A DNA stretch of 64,000 nt from Winogradskya humida (GTDB lineage: Bacteria; Actinomycetota; Actinomycetes; Mycobacteriales; Micromonosporaceae). The stretch is taken from assembly GCF_016862215.1 (NCBI RefSeq), contig NZ_BOMN01000023.1, positions 1 through 64,000 on the forward strand, read 5' to 3'. Of this stretch, positions 33,806-42,390 are shown one piece after another (positions within the stretch are counted from its first letter, which is position 1; each line of letters starts with the position of its first letter). The notes beneath the pieces are model-generated. The model was given only the letters and a program-made list of their open reading frames with translations, did not search any database and was not told the DNA's origin. The position numbers and the translations under genes are program-made.

Positions 33806-34825
33806 TCACCGTGGGGGAGCGGTGCTTGCGCGGAGGACGAGGTGGGCGGCGACGTGTTCGACCTGGGGGTCGGTGCCGTCTTCGCGCAGGGCCAGGGACA
33901 TGGCGCGGGCGCCGATTTCCTCCAAGGGGAGGCGGACCGTGCTCAGGGGTGGGGTGACGTCGACGGAGATCGGCATGTCGTCGAAGCCGATCAGGCTGAT
34001 CTGGGCCGGCACCTCGAGGCCTCGTTCGCGGAGGAGGGCCAGGGCGCCCACGGCCATGGAGTCGTTGAGGGCGGCGATTGCTGTCAGGCCGGGGTTGCGG
34101 TTGAGGAGGATGGCCGCTGCTGCGTGGCCGCCGTTGCGGTCGAAGCCTGCGTATTCGATGTGCCGGGTGGTCAGGTTGTGGCCGTGGTCGTGGGCGGCGC
34201 GGTGGAGGCCGGTCAGGCGGTCGGCGGTGGTGGTGAGGTGGGCCGGGCCGGCGATGACGCCGATGGAGGTGTGGCCGAGGCGGTAGAGGGCGTCGCCGGC
34301 CAGCCAGCCGCCGTGCTCGTTTTCCGGGACTATCGCATCGCCGGCGTGCTCATGGCGGCCGATGACCGCGACCCGGCCACCGGTGGCTTCGAAGAGGCGG
34401 AGTTTGTGGTCCAGGCGGGCGGTGGTGGCCGGGTCGATGTAGCCCGAGCCGGTCAGGACGACCGCGGCCGTGCGGTGGGCGTGCAGCAGATCCACGTAGG
34501 CGAGCTCGCGTTCGGGGTCGCGGTAGCTGTTGCAGATGATGACGAGGCGGCCGTGTTCTGTGGCCACGCGTTGCAGGCCGCGGGTGATTTCGGCGAAGTA
34601 GGGGTCGGAGACGTCGTGGACGATGACGCCTACCGCGGTGCGGTCCGCGCGGGCGAGTTGCTGGGCGTTGGCGTTGGGGACGTAGTCGAGCTCGGCCACG
34701 GCGGCGAGGACTCGCTCGCGGAGGGCGTCGGCTACGGGTTTGGGGCTGTTGTTGATGATGCGCGAGACGGTGGCGGTGGAGACGCCCGCCCGCCGCGCGA
34801 CGTCCGCCAGAGTCGCCACCAGCAC
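33806..34825 (-). CDS. LacI-family transcriptional regulator of the Gfo-DUF993-isomerase operon
   Basis: 339-residue repressor. The LacI helix-turn-helix is at the N-terminus (TLADVARRAGVSTATVSRIINNSPKPVADALRERVLAAVAELDYVPN), followed by a periplasmic-binding-protein-like ligand domain (VGVIVHDVSDPYFAEITRGLQRVA, GRVAVIGRHEHAGDAIVPEN, ISLIGFDDMPISVDVTPPLSTVRLP). It reads from a GTG at 34825; a GTG two codons in is an alternative. It is divergent from the dehydrogenase gene with 77 bp between, containing two AAGCGCTTAC-type operators. The inducer is probably the substrate of that operon. Confidence 0.88.
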   Translation of the reverse strand: MLVATLADVARRAGVSTATVSRIINNSPKPVADALRERVLAAVAELDYVPNANAQQLARADRTAVGVIVHDVSDPYFAEITRGLQRVATEHGRLVIICNSYRDPERELAYVDLLHAHRTAAVVLTGSGYIDPATTARLDHKLRLFEATGGRVAVIGRHEHAGDAIVPENEHGGWLAGDALYRLGHTSIGVIAGPAHLTTTADRLTGLHRAAHDHGHNLTTRHIEYAGFDRNGGHAAAAILLNRNPGLTAIAALNDSMAVGALALLRERGLEVPAQISLIGFDDMPISVDVTPPLSTVRLPLEEIGARAMSLALREDGTDPQVEHVAAHLVLRASTAPPR

Positions 34826-34840
34826 AGACTATCGGACCCC

Positions 34841-34888
34841 TTGAGGTTAGCGCTTACCTGTCGGTAGCCTGCCAGGAAAGCGCTTACC
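34841..34888 (+). promoter_or_regulatory. Promoter with two LacI operators
   Basis: TTGAGG (34841-34846) and TAGCCT (34865-34870) are spaced by 18 bp. Operator-like GGTTAGCGCTTACC (34845-34858) lies in the spacer, and GGAAAGCGCTTACC (34875-34888) lies just beyond the -10, 30 bp apart centre to centre. Both hold the self-complementary core AGCGCT typical of LacI sites. Confidence 0.75.
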
Positions 34889-34902
34889 TAAGGGGACGAC
34901 TC

Positions 34903-36057
34903 ATGACTGCTCGGATACCTGTCGGGATCGTGTTGAACGGTGTCACCGGCCGGATGGGGTATCGCCAGCATCTGGTTCGTTCGCTGCTCGCGATCCGTGA
35001 GGCCGGCGGCGTGGCGCTGAAGGACGGCACCTACCTCTGGCCCGAACCGGTGCTCGTCGGCCGCAGCGAGGCCAAGCTCCGCGACGTCGCGGCCCGCCAC
35101 GGCCTCACCGAGTGGACCACCGACCTCGGCGCCGCGCTGGCCCGCCCGGACGTCAGCATCTACTTCGACGCCCAGGTGACCAGCGAGCGGGAGAAGGCGA
35201 TCGGCCTCGCGATCGACGCCGGCAAGCACATCTACACCGAGAAACCGCTGGCCACGACGCTGCACGGGGCGATCGAGCTCGCTCGCGCCGCCGATGCCGC
35301 CGGGCTTCGCCACGGCGTTGTGCAGGACAAACTCTTCCTGCCGGGCCTGCGAAAATTGAAGCGCCTGGTGGACGGCGGCTTCTTCGGGCAGATTCTCTCC
35401 GTACGCGGTGAGTTCGGCTACTGGGTCTTCGAGGGTGACTGGCAGTCCGCGCAACGCCCCAGCTGGAACTACCGGGCGGCGGACGGCGGCGGGATCGTCG
35501 TCGACATGTTCCCGCACTGGCACTACGTCCTCGAGCAGATCTTCGCCCCGGTCACCGCCGTGACGGCCCACGTGACCACCCATATCCCGCGCCGCTGGGA
35601 CGAGCACGGCGAGCCGTACGAGGCGACCGCCGACGACGCCGCGTACGCCATCTTCGAACTGGAGAACGGCATCGTCGCCCAGATCAACTCCTCGTGGGCG
35701 GTCCGCGTCAACCGGGACGAACTGGTGGAATTCCAGGTCGACGGCACGCACGGCAGCGCGGTCGCGGGTCTGCGCGGCTGCCGCATCCAGCCGCGTGCCG
35801 CCACCCCGAAACCGGTCTGGAACCCGGACCTGCCCGTGAGCCACTCGTTCCGCGATCAGTGGCAGGAGGTCCCGGACAACGAGGAGTACGACAACGGCTT
35901 CAAGGCGCAGTGGGAGATGTTCCTGCGCCACGTCGCGGAAGATGCTCCGTACACGTGGGATCTCTGGGCCGGTGCTCGTGGCGTGCAGATGGCCGAGCTG
36001 GGTCTGCAATCCGCCCGCGAGGGCCGCCGGGTGGCGATGACGGAGCTCGACCGATGA
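34903..36057 (+). CDS. Gfo/Idh/MocA-family oxidoreductase
   Basis: 384-residue NAD(P)-dependent dehydrogenase. The N-terminal Rossmann region starts IPVGIVLNGVTGRMGYRQHLVRSL, and the family hallmark EKP is visible in GKHIYTEKPLATTLHGAIELA. The C-terminal alpha/beta domain includes GGGIVVDMFPHWHYVLEQIF with the conserved D and H of the catalytic region. Such enzymes oxidise or reduce sugars, inositols or amino sugars. It is the first cistron of a three-gene operon ending in an isomerase, and its stop overlaps DUF993 as ATGA. The nucleotide loop is slightly atypical (GVTGRMG), like dapB, so substrate inference is weak. Confidence 0.87.
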   Translation: MTARIPVGIVLNGVTGRMGYRQHLVRSLLAIREAGGVALKDGTYLWPEPVLVGRSEAKLRDVAARHGLTEWTTDLGAALARPDVSIYFDAQVTSEREKAIGLAIDAGKHIYTEKPLATTLHGAIELARAADAAGLRHGVVQDKLFLPGLRKLKRLVDGGFFGQILSVRGEFGYWVFEGDWQSAQRPSWNYRAADGGGIVVDMFPHWHYVLEQIFAPVTAVTAHVTTHIPRRWDEHGEPYEATADDAAYAIFELENGIVAQINSSWAVRVNRDELVEFQVDGTHGSAVAGLRGCRIQPRAATPKPVWNPDLPVSHSFRDQWQEVPDNEEYDNGFKAQWEMFLRHVAEDAPYTWDLWAGARGVQMAELGLQSAREGRRVAMTELDR

Positions 36058-37199
36058 TCGTGCAGCTGCCCGACGGCCCGCTCACCCTCTCCGGTGCGGG
36101 CGCGCAATGGGCAACACCCGGAGAACAATTCACCACCAGGATTGCGTACGCCGCAGCGCACGTAGTCGCGGACCCGCACGCCGAGAACGTCCCCGGCGCC
36201 CCCGCGGCCCCGGACTGGGAGGCGACCCTGGCGTTCCGCCGGCACCTCTGGTCGTACGGCTTCGGCGTGGCCGAGGCGATGGACACCGCCCAGCGCGGCA
36301 TGGGCCTGGACTACCCGACCGCCCGCGAGCTCATCCACCGCTCGGCGAGCGAGGCCCGCGCGGTGGGTGGCGCGATCTGCGCGGGCGTCGCCACGGACCA
36401 GCTCCCCTCGGGCCCGGCCACCACGGACGAGATCCACAAGGCGTACGCGGAGCAGCTCCTCGACGTCCAGGAAGCCGGCGCCGTCCCGGTCCTCATGTGC
36501 AGCCGCCACCTGGCCGCCACCGCGACGTCGGCCGGAACGTACCTGGACGTCTACGGCCGGCTCCTGCAGGAGACGAGCACCCCGGTGATCCTGCACTGGC
36601 TCGGCCCGGCGTTCGACCCGCTGCTCGCCGGCTACTGGGGCGGCACCGAACCGTCCCACGCGGCGGACACCGTCCTCGAGCTGATCACCGCGCACCCCGG
36701 CCGGGTCGACGGGATCAAGCTGTCCCTGCTCGACGAGGACTTCGAGGTCGCCCTGCGGCGCAGGCTGCCGGGCGGGGTCAGGCTCTACACCGGGGACGAC
36801 TTCAACTATCCGGCTCTGATCCGCGGCGACGACCACGGGCATTCCGACGCGCTGCTCGGTGTGCTGGCGGCCATCGCCCCACCGGCTGCTGCGGCGTTGC
36901 GCGCTTTGGATTCGGGTGCGCTCACGGCGTACACGGAGATTCTGGATCCGACCGTGAGGTTGGCGCGTCACCTGTTTGCGGCACCGACCTGGTTCTACAA
37001 GACCGGGATCGCTTTCCTGGCCTGGCTTTCCGGGCACCAGGACCACTTCACGATGGTCGCGGGGGCGCAGAGCGGGCGGTCGCCGCTGCACCTCGCCGCA
37101 CTGGCACGGCTGGCGGACGAGGCCGGGCTGTTGCCTGATGTTCCGCTTGCCTCGGCGCGGCTGCGGGCCTGGGCGATCACCGTGGGGGTCGCGCAGTGA
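36054..37199 (+). CDS. DUF993 dihydrodipicolinate-synthase-like protein
   Basis: 381-residue protein of the DUF993 group, distant relatives of the DHDPS/N-acetylneuraminate lyase aldolase family. Visible are DWEATLAFRRHLWSYGFGVAEAMDTAQRGMGLDYPTA, GAVPVLMCSRHL, TPVILHWLG and a Lys in RVDGIKLSLLD that falls at the position of the Schiff-base Lys of class I aldolases. It is coupled by ATGA to the dehydrogenase and by GTGA to the isomerase. A retro-aldol step on the operon's substrate is the natural inference; the reaction has not been described for this family as far as I know. Confidence 0.82.
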   Translation: MIVQLPDGPLTLSGAGAQWATPGEQFTTRIAYAAAHVVADPHAENVPGAPAAPDWEATLAFRRHLWSYGFGVAEAMDTAQRGMGLDYPTARELIHRSASEARAVGGAICAGVATDQLPSGPATTDEIHKAYAEQLLDVQEAGAVPVLMCSRHLAATATSAGTYLDVYGRLLQETSTPVILHWLGPAFDPLLAGYWGGTEPSHAADTVLELITAHPGRVDGIKLSLLDEDFEVALRRRLPGGVRLYTGDDFNYPALIRGDDHGHSDALLGVLAAIAPPAAAALRALDSGALTAYTEILDPTVRLARHLFAAPTWFYKTGIAFLAWLSGHQDHFTMVAGAQSGRSPLHLAALARLADEAGLLPDVPLASARLRAWAITVGVAQ

Positions 37200-37999
37200 A
37201 ACGGTTCTCGCTCAACCAGGCGACCACGCGAGGGTGGCCGCTGCCCGCGCTGGCCGAGGGATGCGTCGCCGCGGGGGTGACCCAGGTCGGGCTGTGGCGC
37301 GAGGAAGTGCAGGAGTTCGGGGTCTCCGCGACCGCCGAGCTCATGCGTTCGTCGGGTCTGTCCGTGACGACGCTGTGCCGGGGCGGCTTCTTCGACCGCC
37401 CGGACTGGCTCTCGTCCAATGTCGCCGCCATCGAGGAAGCGGCTGAGCTGGGGGCACCGGTCCTGGTGCTCGTCTCGGGCGGGCTGCCTTCGGGGAGCCG
37501 TGACGTTGATGCGGCCCGTGCGCATATCGGTGAGTCGCTCGGTGCGCTGGTTCCGTATGCGCTCGACGCCGGGGTGCAGCTCGCGATTGAGCCGTTGCAT
37601 CCGATGTTCTGCTCGGACCGGTGCGTGGTGTCGACGCTCGCGCAGGCGCTCGATCTCGCCGAGCCCTATCCGGCTGCGGCCGTCGGGGTCGCGGTCGACA
37701 CCTATCACCTGTGGTGGGACGACACGGTGTGGTCGCAGATCGCGCGGGCGGGTGCCGCCGGGCGGATCGCCTGCTTCCAGGTCGCGGACTGGATCACGCC
37801 GCTGCCGGCCGGGGTGCTGCTCGGTCGTGGCCTGCCGGGAACGGGGTGCATCGAGCTGCGCCGCTTCCGGGAGGCGGTCGACGCCACGGGCTTCACCGGG
37901 CCGATCGAGGTCGAGGTCTTCAACGAGGAGGTCTGGGCCCGGCCGGGGCTGGAGATCCTCGCGGACACCATCGAGGGCTATCGGCGGTTTGTGGAATGA
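37196..37999 (+). CDS. Sugar phosphate isomerase/epimerase (xylose-isomerase-like TIM barrel)
   Basis: 267-residue TIM barrel of the AP-endonuclease-2/xylose isomerase-like family. The metal-binding Glu and His positions appear in VQLAIEPLHPMFCSDRC, AVDTYHLWWDDTVW and the C-terminal IEVEVFNEEVW. GTG 37196 overlaps the previous stop (GTGA). Family members isomerise or epimerise ketoses, inososes or hydroxypyruvate. As the third cistron it probably interconverts sugar intermediates produced by the dehydrogenase. Metal binding is predicted, not shown. Confidence 0.83.
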   Translation: MKRFSLNQATTRGWPLPALAEGCVAAGVTQVGLWREEVQEFGVSATAELMRSSGLSVTTLCRGGFFDRPDWLSSNVAAIEEAAELGAPVLVLVSGGLPSGSRDVDAARAHIGESLGALVPYALDAGVQLAIEPLHPMFCSDRCVVSTLAQALDLAEPYPAAAVGVAVDTYHLWWDDTVWSQIARAGAAGRIACFQVADWITPLPAGVLLGRGLPGTGCIELRRFREAVDATGFTGPIEVEVFNEEVWARPGLEILADTIEGYRRFVE

Positions 38000-38085
38000 T
38001 CGGTCGCATGTCTTTGCACCGAAGGGGTCGTGCCGCGTAGCCGACCTGGATCACTACGACGGCGGGTGGCTGGTGGTGAAGGCCC

Positions 38086-38352
38086 GTGGATCGCTTACCG
38101 GGACGTTCCCGGGTTGTCGGGTCGCGCCAACGCCGCCGTCCGTGCCGTCGAGGGGCGGCAGAGAACACCTGCGTCTGCTGCGGCGTGGACCGGGCGCGCG
38201 ATCGCCTGGACGAGGCGATCGCCGTGTTGCCCGCCCACGCCGCACGAGAACTCCGGGACCTCGTCGACCGCCTCGACGAGGTCCTCCTGCAGCGCGCTCA
38301 CCACGATCCGCAAACGCCCGTCGAAGATCCGTGGTGGCAGCGCCTTTGCTAG
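38086..38352 (+). CDS. Small hypothetical protein with a CVCC motif
   Basis: 88 residues from a GTG at 38086. Its first 30 residues are basic and have poor codon use, but from residue 27 on (ENTCVCCGVDRARDRLDEAIAVLPAHAARELRDLVDRLDEVLL...PWWQRLC) codon use is typical of the genome and the pattern recalls small actinobacterial proteins ending WWxRxC. It overlaps the alpha/beta hydrolase stop by 4 bp on the other strand. The true start may be further downstream, or the 5' part may be decayed. No function can be given. Confidence 0.5.
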   Translation: MDRLPGRSRVVGSRQRRRPCRRGAAENTCVCCGVDRARDRLDEAIAVLPAHAARELRDLVDRLDEVLLQRAHHDPQTPVEDPWWQRLC

Positions 38353-39170
38353 CCCGTGGTGCGGCTCGCGCTGAAGAAGTCCAGGAAGGGTTGGATGAAG
38401 GGCTTGCGGGCGATGTTGGCCGAGTTGTGCGTGCCGCCGGGGATCGTGATGGCGCGGGCTTGGGGGATCTCGGCGGCTACGGCGTGGCAGTCCTGGGCGA
38501 AGTGGGCTGGGCTGCGGGTTCCGGCTGCCAGGAGGACCTCGGCGCTGATGGGTGCGTAGTCCGATGGGGGGCCTGCGTGGGCGGCTATCTCGTTGAGTTC
38601 GCGGGGGATTGCCGGCATCACCTCGGCGAATCGGTGGCCGAGGGGCGTACTCAGGAAGGCTTTTGCCATGAGGGTGTGCCAGGAGAGCGGCATCCTGGAC
38701 GCTGCGGCGTGCGGGTTGGCGATGCGGAACATCGTGGCGATCGCCAGGGGGTAGTTGCCGGTGGTCACCGCGGTCTCGAGGGCTTTCAGCCGCGCTGGGG
38801 GCAGGCGTCCGGGTGTGGGGATGGCCGGGTCGTAGACGGCGATCTTGCGCAGGGGGAGGGTGAGGGCTGCGCGCAGCGCCACGAAGCCGCCGCCGCTGTG
38901 GCCGAAGATGTCGCGGGCGCCGGTGTGGCGCAGGACGGCGGCGAGGTCGTTGATGTCCGTGGCGATGGTGTACGTGTCGTCCATGGGGGCGGCGCCGGGG
39001 CGGCCGCGGCGGTTGTACATGTGGACGGTGAAGCGCTGGGCGAGGGCGCGGGCCGGTCGGGCGTACTCGCGGAAGCCGACGCCGCCGCCGTGCAGGAGCA
39101 CCAGGCCGGGGCCGCTGCCCTGCGAATGCACCGTGATCTCGGCGCCGGTGTCGGTCTCGATGGTCGGCAT
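38349..39170 (-). CDS. Alpha/beta hydrolase
   Basis: 273-residue serine hydrolase: LVLLHGGGVGFREYARPARALAQRF gives the oxyanion HG region, FGHSGGGFVALRAALTL is the nucleophile elbow with the Ser in GHSGG, and ITIPGGTHNSANIARKPFIQPFLDFF carries the C-terminal His. An Asp in SAEVLLAAGTRSP is not visible at the usual place, so the acid residue needs modelling. The ATG at 39170 begins MPTIETDTGAEITVH. It is divergent from a TetR gene with 52 bp between, so it is probably that regulator's target. Substrate unknown. Confidence 0.84.
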   Translation of the reverse strand: MPTIETDTGAEITVHSQGSGPGLVLLHGGGVGFREYARPARALAQRFTVHMYNRRGRPGAAPMDDTYTIATDINDLAAVLRHTGARDIFGHSGGGFVALRAALTLPLRKIAVYDPAIPTPGRLPPARLKALETAVTTGNYPLAIATMFRIANPHAAASRMPLSWHTLMAKAFLSTPLGHRFAEVMPAIPRELNEIAAHAGPPSDYAPISAEVLLAAGTRSPAHFAQDCHAVAAEIPQARAITIPGGTHNSANIARKPFIQPFLDFFSASRTTG

Positions 39171-39185
39171 CGTGCTACCCCCAAT

Positions 39186-39203
39186 AAACAGCGAACGGTG
39201 TTT
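39186..39203. promoter_or_regulatory. Candidate TetR operator in divergent region
   Basis: AAACAGCGAACGGTGTTT has 5-bp perfect arms (AAACA and TGTTT) around an 8-base core, centred in the 52-bp gap between the alpha/beta hydrolase and tetR. A single bound repressor could affect both genes. Confidence 0.5.
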
Positions 39204-39222
39204 GCAGTTTAAGCTTGATCGT

Positions 39223-39885
39223 ATGGCGGGCACAAGGGAACCGATCTGGGCGCGGCCGGAGCGGGGCACGCGTGGGCCGCAGCCCGAGCACTCCCGCGCG
39301 GCCATCGCCGCCGCCGCCGTGGTCCTGGCCGACTCCGGTGGACTGGGTGCCGTCACCATGCGATCGGTGGCCTCGGCGCTGGGCACGAGTGCCGGATCGC
39401 TCTACCGCTACCTGGGGTCCCGGGAGGACCTCCTCGACCTGATGGTCGATGCAGCGATAGGGGAGTTACCGAGGGGAGACCCGCCTGCCGGGGAGTGGCT
39501 CGAGGACTTCATCGTGATCGCGCGGGAGCTGCTCGTGCTCTATCAGCGGCATCCGTGGCTGCCGGAGACCATCCGGCCGGGGACCTCGTTCGGGCCGCGG
39601 ACGATGGATTTCTTCGAGCGGTGCCTCGTGGTGCTGGAACCCGTGCCGGACAGTACGACCACGAAGCTCGAGGCGATCGGCATGACCGTCGGTGTGGTGG
39701 CGCAGTTCGCCGCCTCGGCGGGGACCCCGGTGCCGCCGGAGATGCTCTTCGTCGCCGTGACACCGGAGGCGCACCCCACGCTGCACGCGGCGTTGCTCGT
39801 CACGTCGCCGCCGCCACCGGAGCCGGACCTCTTCGGCAAGACGTTGCGCATTCTGCTGACCGGGCTGCTACGTCAGGTCTCGTAG
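39223..39885 (+). CDS. TetR-family regulator divergent from the alpha/beta hydrolase
   Basis: 220-residue TetR protein. After a basic lead (PIWARPERGTRGPQPEHSRAAIAAAAVVLADSGGLGAVTMRSVASALGTSAGSLYRYLGSREDLL) comes a helical ligand domain with a C-terminal part like the TetR_C group (LLVLYQRHPWLPETI, NLV-like VLEPVPDSTTTKLEAIGMTVGVVAQFA). The ATG at 39223 is chosen because the hydrolase start and an AAACA...TGTTT site lie just upstream. It likely represses the hydrolase and itself. The ligand is unknown. Confidence 0.85.
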   Translation: MAGTREPIWARPERGTRGPQPEHSRAAIAAAAVVLADSGGLGAVTMRSVASALGTSAGSLYRYLGSREDLLDLMVDAAIGELPRGDPPAGEWLEDFIVIARELLVLYQRHPWLPETIRPGTSFGPRTMDFFERCLVVLEPVPDSTTTKLEAIGMTVGVVAQFAASAGTPVPPEMLFVAVTPEAHPTLHAALLVTSPPPPEPDLFGKTLRILLTGLLRQVS

Positions 39886-39941
39886 GGCGGAGCCGTCACG
39901 ACGGGGACTACACCCGGGCGCGGGAACGGCAGATTGGTGGG

Positions 39942-40628
39942 GTGAGCAGACGCATTCCGTACGCCATCGCCGCGGTTCTCGTCATCAGCGGTCTTGTCCA
40001 TCTGACTATTCTGCTGGCGACGCACGGTTCATGGTCGGGGCCGGTGTCCTGGCGTAAACCGATGACGTTCGGGCTGTCGTTCGGCGTCACGCTGGCGACC
40101 ATCACCTGGGTGATCTCATTCCTCCGGCTGGGAACCCGGCTGCGGATGTGGCTGGTGGTGGTCTTCTCGGCGGCGTGTGTGCTGGAGGTCGCGCTGATCA
40201 CGGTGCAGGCGTGGCGGCGTACCCCGTCGCATTTCAATTTTTCGAGCACTTTCGACACGATTGTCGCGCGTTCGCTGGCGGTCGGCGGGGTGACGCTGAT
40301 CGTGGGGATCGCGATCCTGACCGTGGCGGCTTTCCGGCTCCCGCCCGAGGATCCGGCGCTGCGGCTGGCTCTGCGGGCGGGTTTTGTCATTCTCGACGTG
40401 GCGATCGTGAGCGGGGCGATCATGCTCGTCATCGGGCTGCGCCGGGTCATCGGGGGCGACCAGCAGGGCGCCTACGCCACCGCGGACAGCCTGAAACTGC
40501 TGCACGGCGCGACGATGCACGCGATCCTGGTCCTGCCCGCCCTGGCCCGCATCACACGCGATGTTCGTGCGGTGCGGATAGCAATCGTTGTGTACGCCGC
40601 CGCGGCGTCGACGGCGTTGCTCGTCTGA
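39942..40628 (+). CDS. Hypothetical six-helix membrane protein
   Basis: 228-residue membrane protein with about six hydrophobic segments (AIAAVLVISGLVHLTILLA, TFGLSFGVTLATITWVISFL, MWLVVVFSAACVLEVALI, SLAVGGVTLIVGIAILTVAAF, GFVILDVAIVSGAIMLVIGL, and the C-terminal VRIAIVVYAAAASTALLV). Between the first two is a SWRKPMTFGLS loop. No family is recognised. GTG 39942 is used; GGTGGG just before it may be the ribosome site. It lies 56 bp after the TetR gene on the same strand and its stop abuts the convergent response-regulator stop. Confidence 0.7.
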   Translation: MSRRIPYAIAAVLVISGLVHLTILLATHGSWSGPVSWRKPMTFGLSFGVTLATITWVISFLRLGTRLRMWLVVVFSAACVLEVALITVQAWRRTPSHFNFSSTFDTIVARSLAVGGVTLIVGIAILTVAAFRLPPEDPALRLALRAGFVILDVAIVSGAIMLVIGLRRVIGGDQQGAYATADSLKLLHGATMHAILVLPALARITRDVRAVRIAIVVYAAAASTALLV

Positions 40629-41273
40629 TCAACCGGGCATCAGGCCCGCGCGGACGGCGAAGACGACGAGCTGGGCGCGGTCACGGGCGTGCAGTTTGAG
40701 CATCGCGCGACCGACATGGGTGCGGACGGTCGCGGGACTGAGGAGCAGCTCGGTGGCGATCTCGTCGTTCGAGCGGCCGGTCGCCACCCAGGCGACGATC
40801 TCGCGTTCCCGGGCGGTCAGCAGCTCGAACGGGGGTGAGTCGCCCGGCTCCCGGCCGTACCGGTCCACCAGCCGCCGGGTGACCGACGGCGAGAGCAGCG
40901 CCTCCCCGCCCGCCGCCGCCCGGATGGCGCGGACCAGGTCGCCGGGGTCCGCGTCCTTGAGCACGAACCCGCTCGCGCCGGCCCGCAGCGCGCTGAACAG
41001 GTACTCGTCGGTCTCGAACGTCGTCACCACGACCACCCGCGTGGCGTCGAGCGCCGGATCCGCGGTCACCCGCCGCAGCACCTCGAGCCCGTCCAGCCCC
41101 GGCATCCGGATGTCGACCAGCGCCACGTCGGGCCGGGCCTGCCGGATGACGGCGAGCGCCCGCGTCCCGTCGGCGGCTTCCCCGACGAGCTGCATGTCAG
41201 CCTCGCGCTCGATCAGCACGCGCAACCCCATCCGGATCAGGGACTGATCATCGGCGAGCACGACCCGGATCAT
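40629..41273 (-). CDS. NarL/FixJ-family response regulator
   Basis: 214-residue regulator. The receiver domain at residues 1-120 has the acidic pair (VLADDQ), phospho-acceptor Asp54 in DVALVDIRMPG, a Thr in VVVTTFETDEY and Lys in GFVLKDADPGDLV. The C-terminal LuxR-type helix-turn-helix is FELLTAREREIVAWVATGRSNDEIATELLLSPATVRTHVGRAMLKLHARDRAQLVVFA. Its ATG overlaps the kinase stop as ATGA, so the two form a cognate pair. Target genes are unknown, and no obvious effector gene is adjacent. Confidence 0.93.
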   Translation of the reverse strand: MIRVVLADDQSLIRMGLRVLIEREADMQLVGEAADGTRALAVIRQARPDVALVDIRMPGLDGLEVLRRVTADPALDATRVVVVTTFETDEYLFSALRAGASGFVLKDADPGDLVRAIRAAAGGEALLSPSVTRRLVDRYGREPGDSPPFELLTAREREIVAWVATGRSNDEIATELLLSPATVRTHVGRAMLKLHARDRAQLVVFAVRAGLMPG

Positions 41274-42367
41274 TCAGGCCTCACAGGTACGCAAGCAGCC
41301 ACCACAAATCCGCCACCCTCCGAATGCCGTGCGGTGAGCGTGCCGCCCGCCTCTTCCACGAGGTCACGAATGCCCGAGATGCCGCTGCCCGCACCCCCGC
41401 CGGCGCCGTGGCCGTCGTCCTCGACCGTGACGCTCAGTTCGCCCGCGTGCAGGCCGACCATGACCGTGGCGTGTGCCGCGCCGGCGTGGCGCAACACGTT
41501 GGTCAGCGACTCCCGCACCACGCGGTAGGCGATCGCGCCCGCCTGCTCCGGCACCCCGGACGCGTCGATGCTCCGGAGCTCGACGTCCAGGCCCGCGCTC
41601 CGGGCGCTCTGGGCCAGCGCCTCGAGACCCGCCAGCCCCGGCTCGGGTGCCTGAGCGCGCAGGACGCGCCGCAACTCGTCGAGGGCGGCGGTGCTCGTCT
41701 CACGGATGGCCTGCAGCGAGGCGCGTACCTGATCGGGTTGCTCGTCCACGACGACCAGGGCGACCCCGGCCTGCATCGCGATCACCGCGAACCCGTGCCC
41801 GGCCACGTCGTGCACCTCACGCGACATCCGTACGCGTTCCTCGAGCGCCACCCGCGCGATCAGATCGCGCCGTTCCCGCTCCCCGGCCTCCCTGGCCTGC
41901 GCCGCCGCCTGTCGCCTGGTGCGCGCCAGCGCCCCGAGCGCCCAGGGAACAACAAGCCACCACGCTCCCCACAGCACGATGCCGAAGGCCGGAACGTCCG
42001 TCCGGGTCGTGAACCGTGGCAGAGCGACCATGATCAGCACCGCCCCCGCGATCGCCACTGCCGCGCCGGAGACCCGCACCGGGCGGCGGACACTCACCTC
42101 GGCCATGGCCCAGGCGGCGCAGAGCAGCACCGGGCCGAAGGGGTATCCGGCCAGCACGTAACCGGCCGTGGCGGCGAGCGCGCCACCGAGCGCGATCAGC
42201 GGCATTGCCCGCCGGGCGAGCGAGCCCGCTGCCACGGCGATCAGGGCGAACGCGCCTCCGTCGAGCGGTCGCGGGGACTCCTGCACGCCGGCCGCCCACA
42301 GGGTTCCACCGGACACGACGACTGCCGCGGCGGCGGCGATCAGCACGTCACGGCGGGGGATCACCAC
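41270..42367 (-). CDS. Membrane histidine kinase, HisKA_3 type
   Basis: 365-residue sensor kinase. The first 145 residues form about four to five membrane helices with very short loops (intramembrane sensing). The dimerisation/phospho-acceptor helix contains ERVRMSREVHDVAGHGFAVIAMQAG with His186, and the ATPase domain ends with VTVEDDGHGAGGGAGSGISGIRDLVEEAGGTLTARH. This is the NarL-type partner kinase for the downstream response regulator. A small membrane protein is encoded 23 bp upstream on the same strand. The signal is not readable. Confidence 0.9.
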   Translation of the reverse strand: MVIPRRDVLIAAAAAVVVSGGTLWAAGVQESPRPLDGGAFALIAVAAGSLARRAMPLIALGGALAATAGYVLAGYPFGPVLLCAAWAMAEVSVRRPVRVSGAAVAIAGAVLIMVALPRFTTRTDVPAFGIVLWGAWWLVVPWALGALARTRRQAAAQAREAGERERRDLIARVALEERVRMSREVHDVAGHGFAVIAMQAGVALVVVDEQPDQVRASLQAIRETSTAALDELRRVLRAQAPEPGLAGLEALAQSARSAGLDVELRSIDASGVPEQAGAIAYRVVRESLTNVLRHAGAAHATVMVGLHAGELSVTVEDDGHGAGGGAGSGISGIRDLVEEAGGTLTARHSEGGGFVVAACVPVRPE

Positions 42368-42390
42368 CCCAGCCTAGGTAAGGGTGCGGC

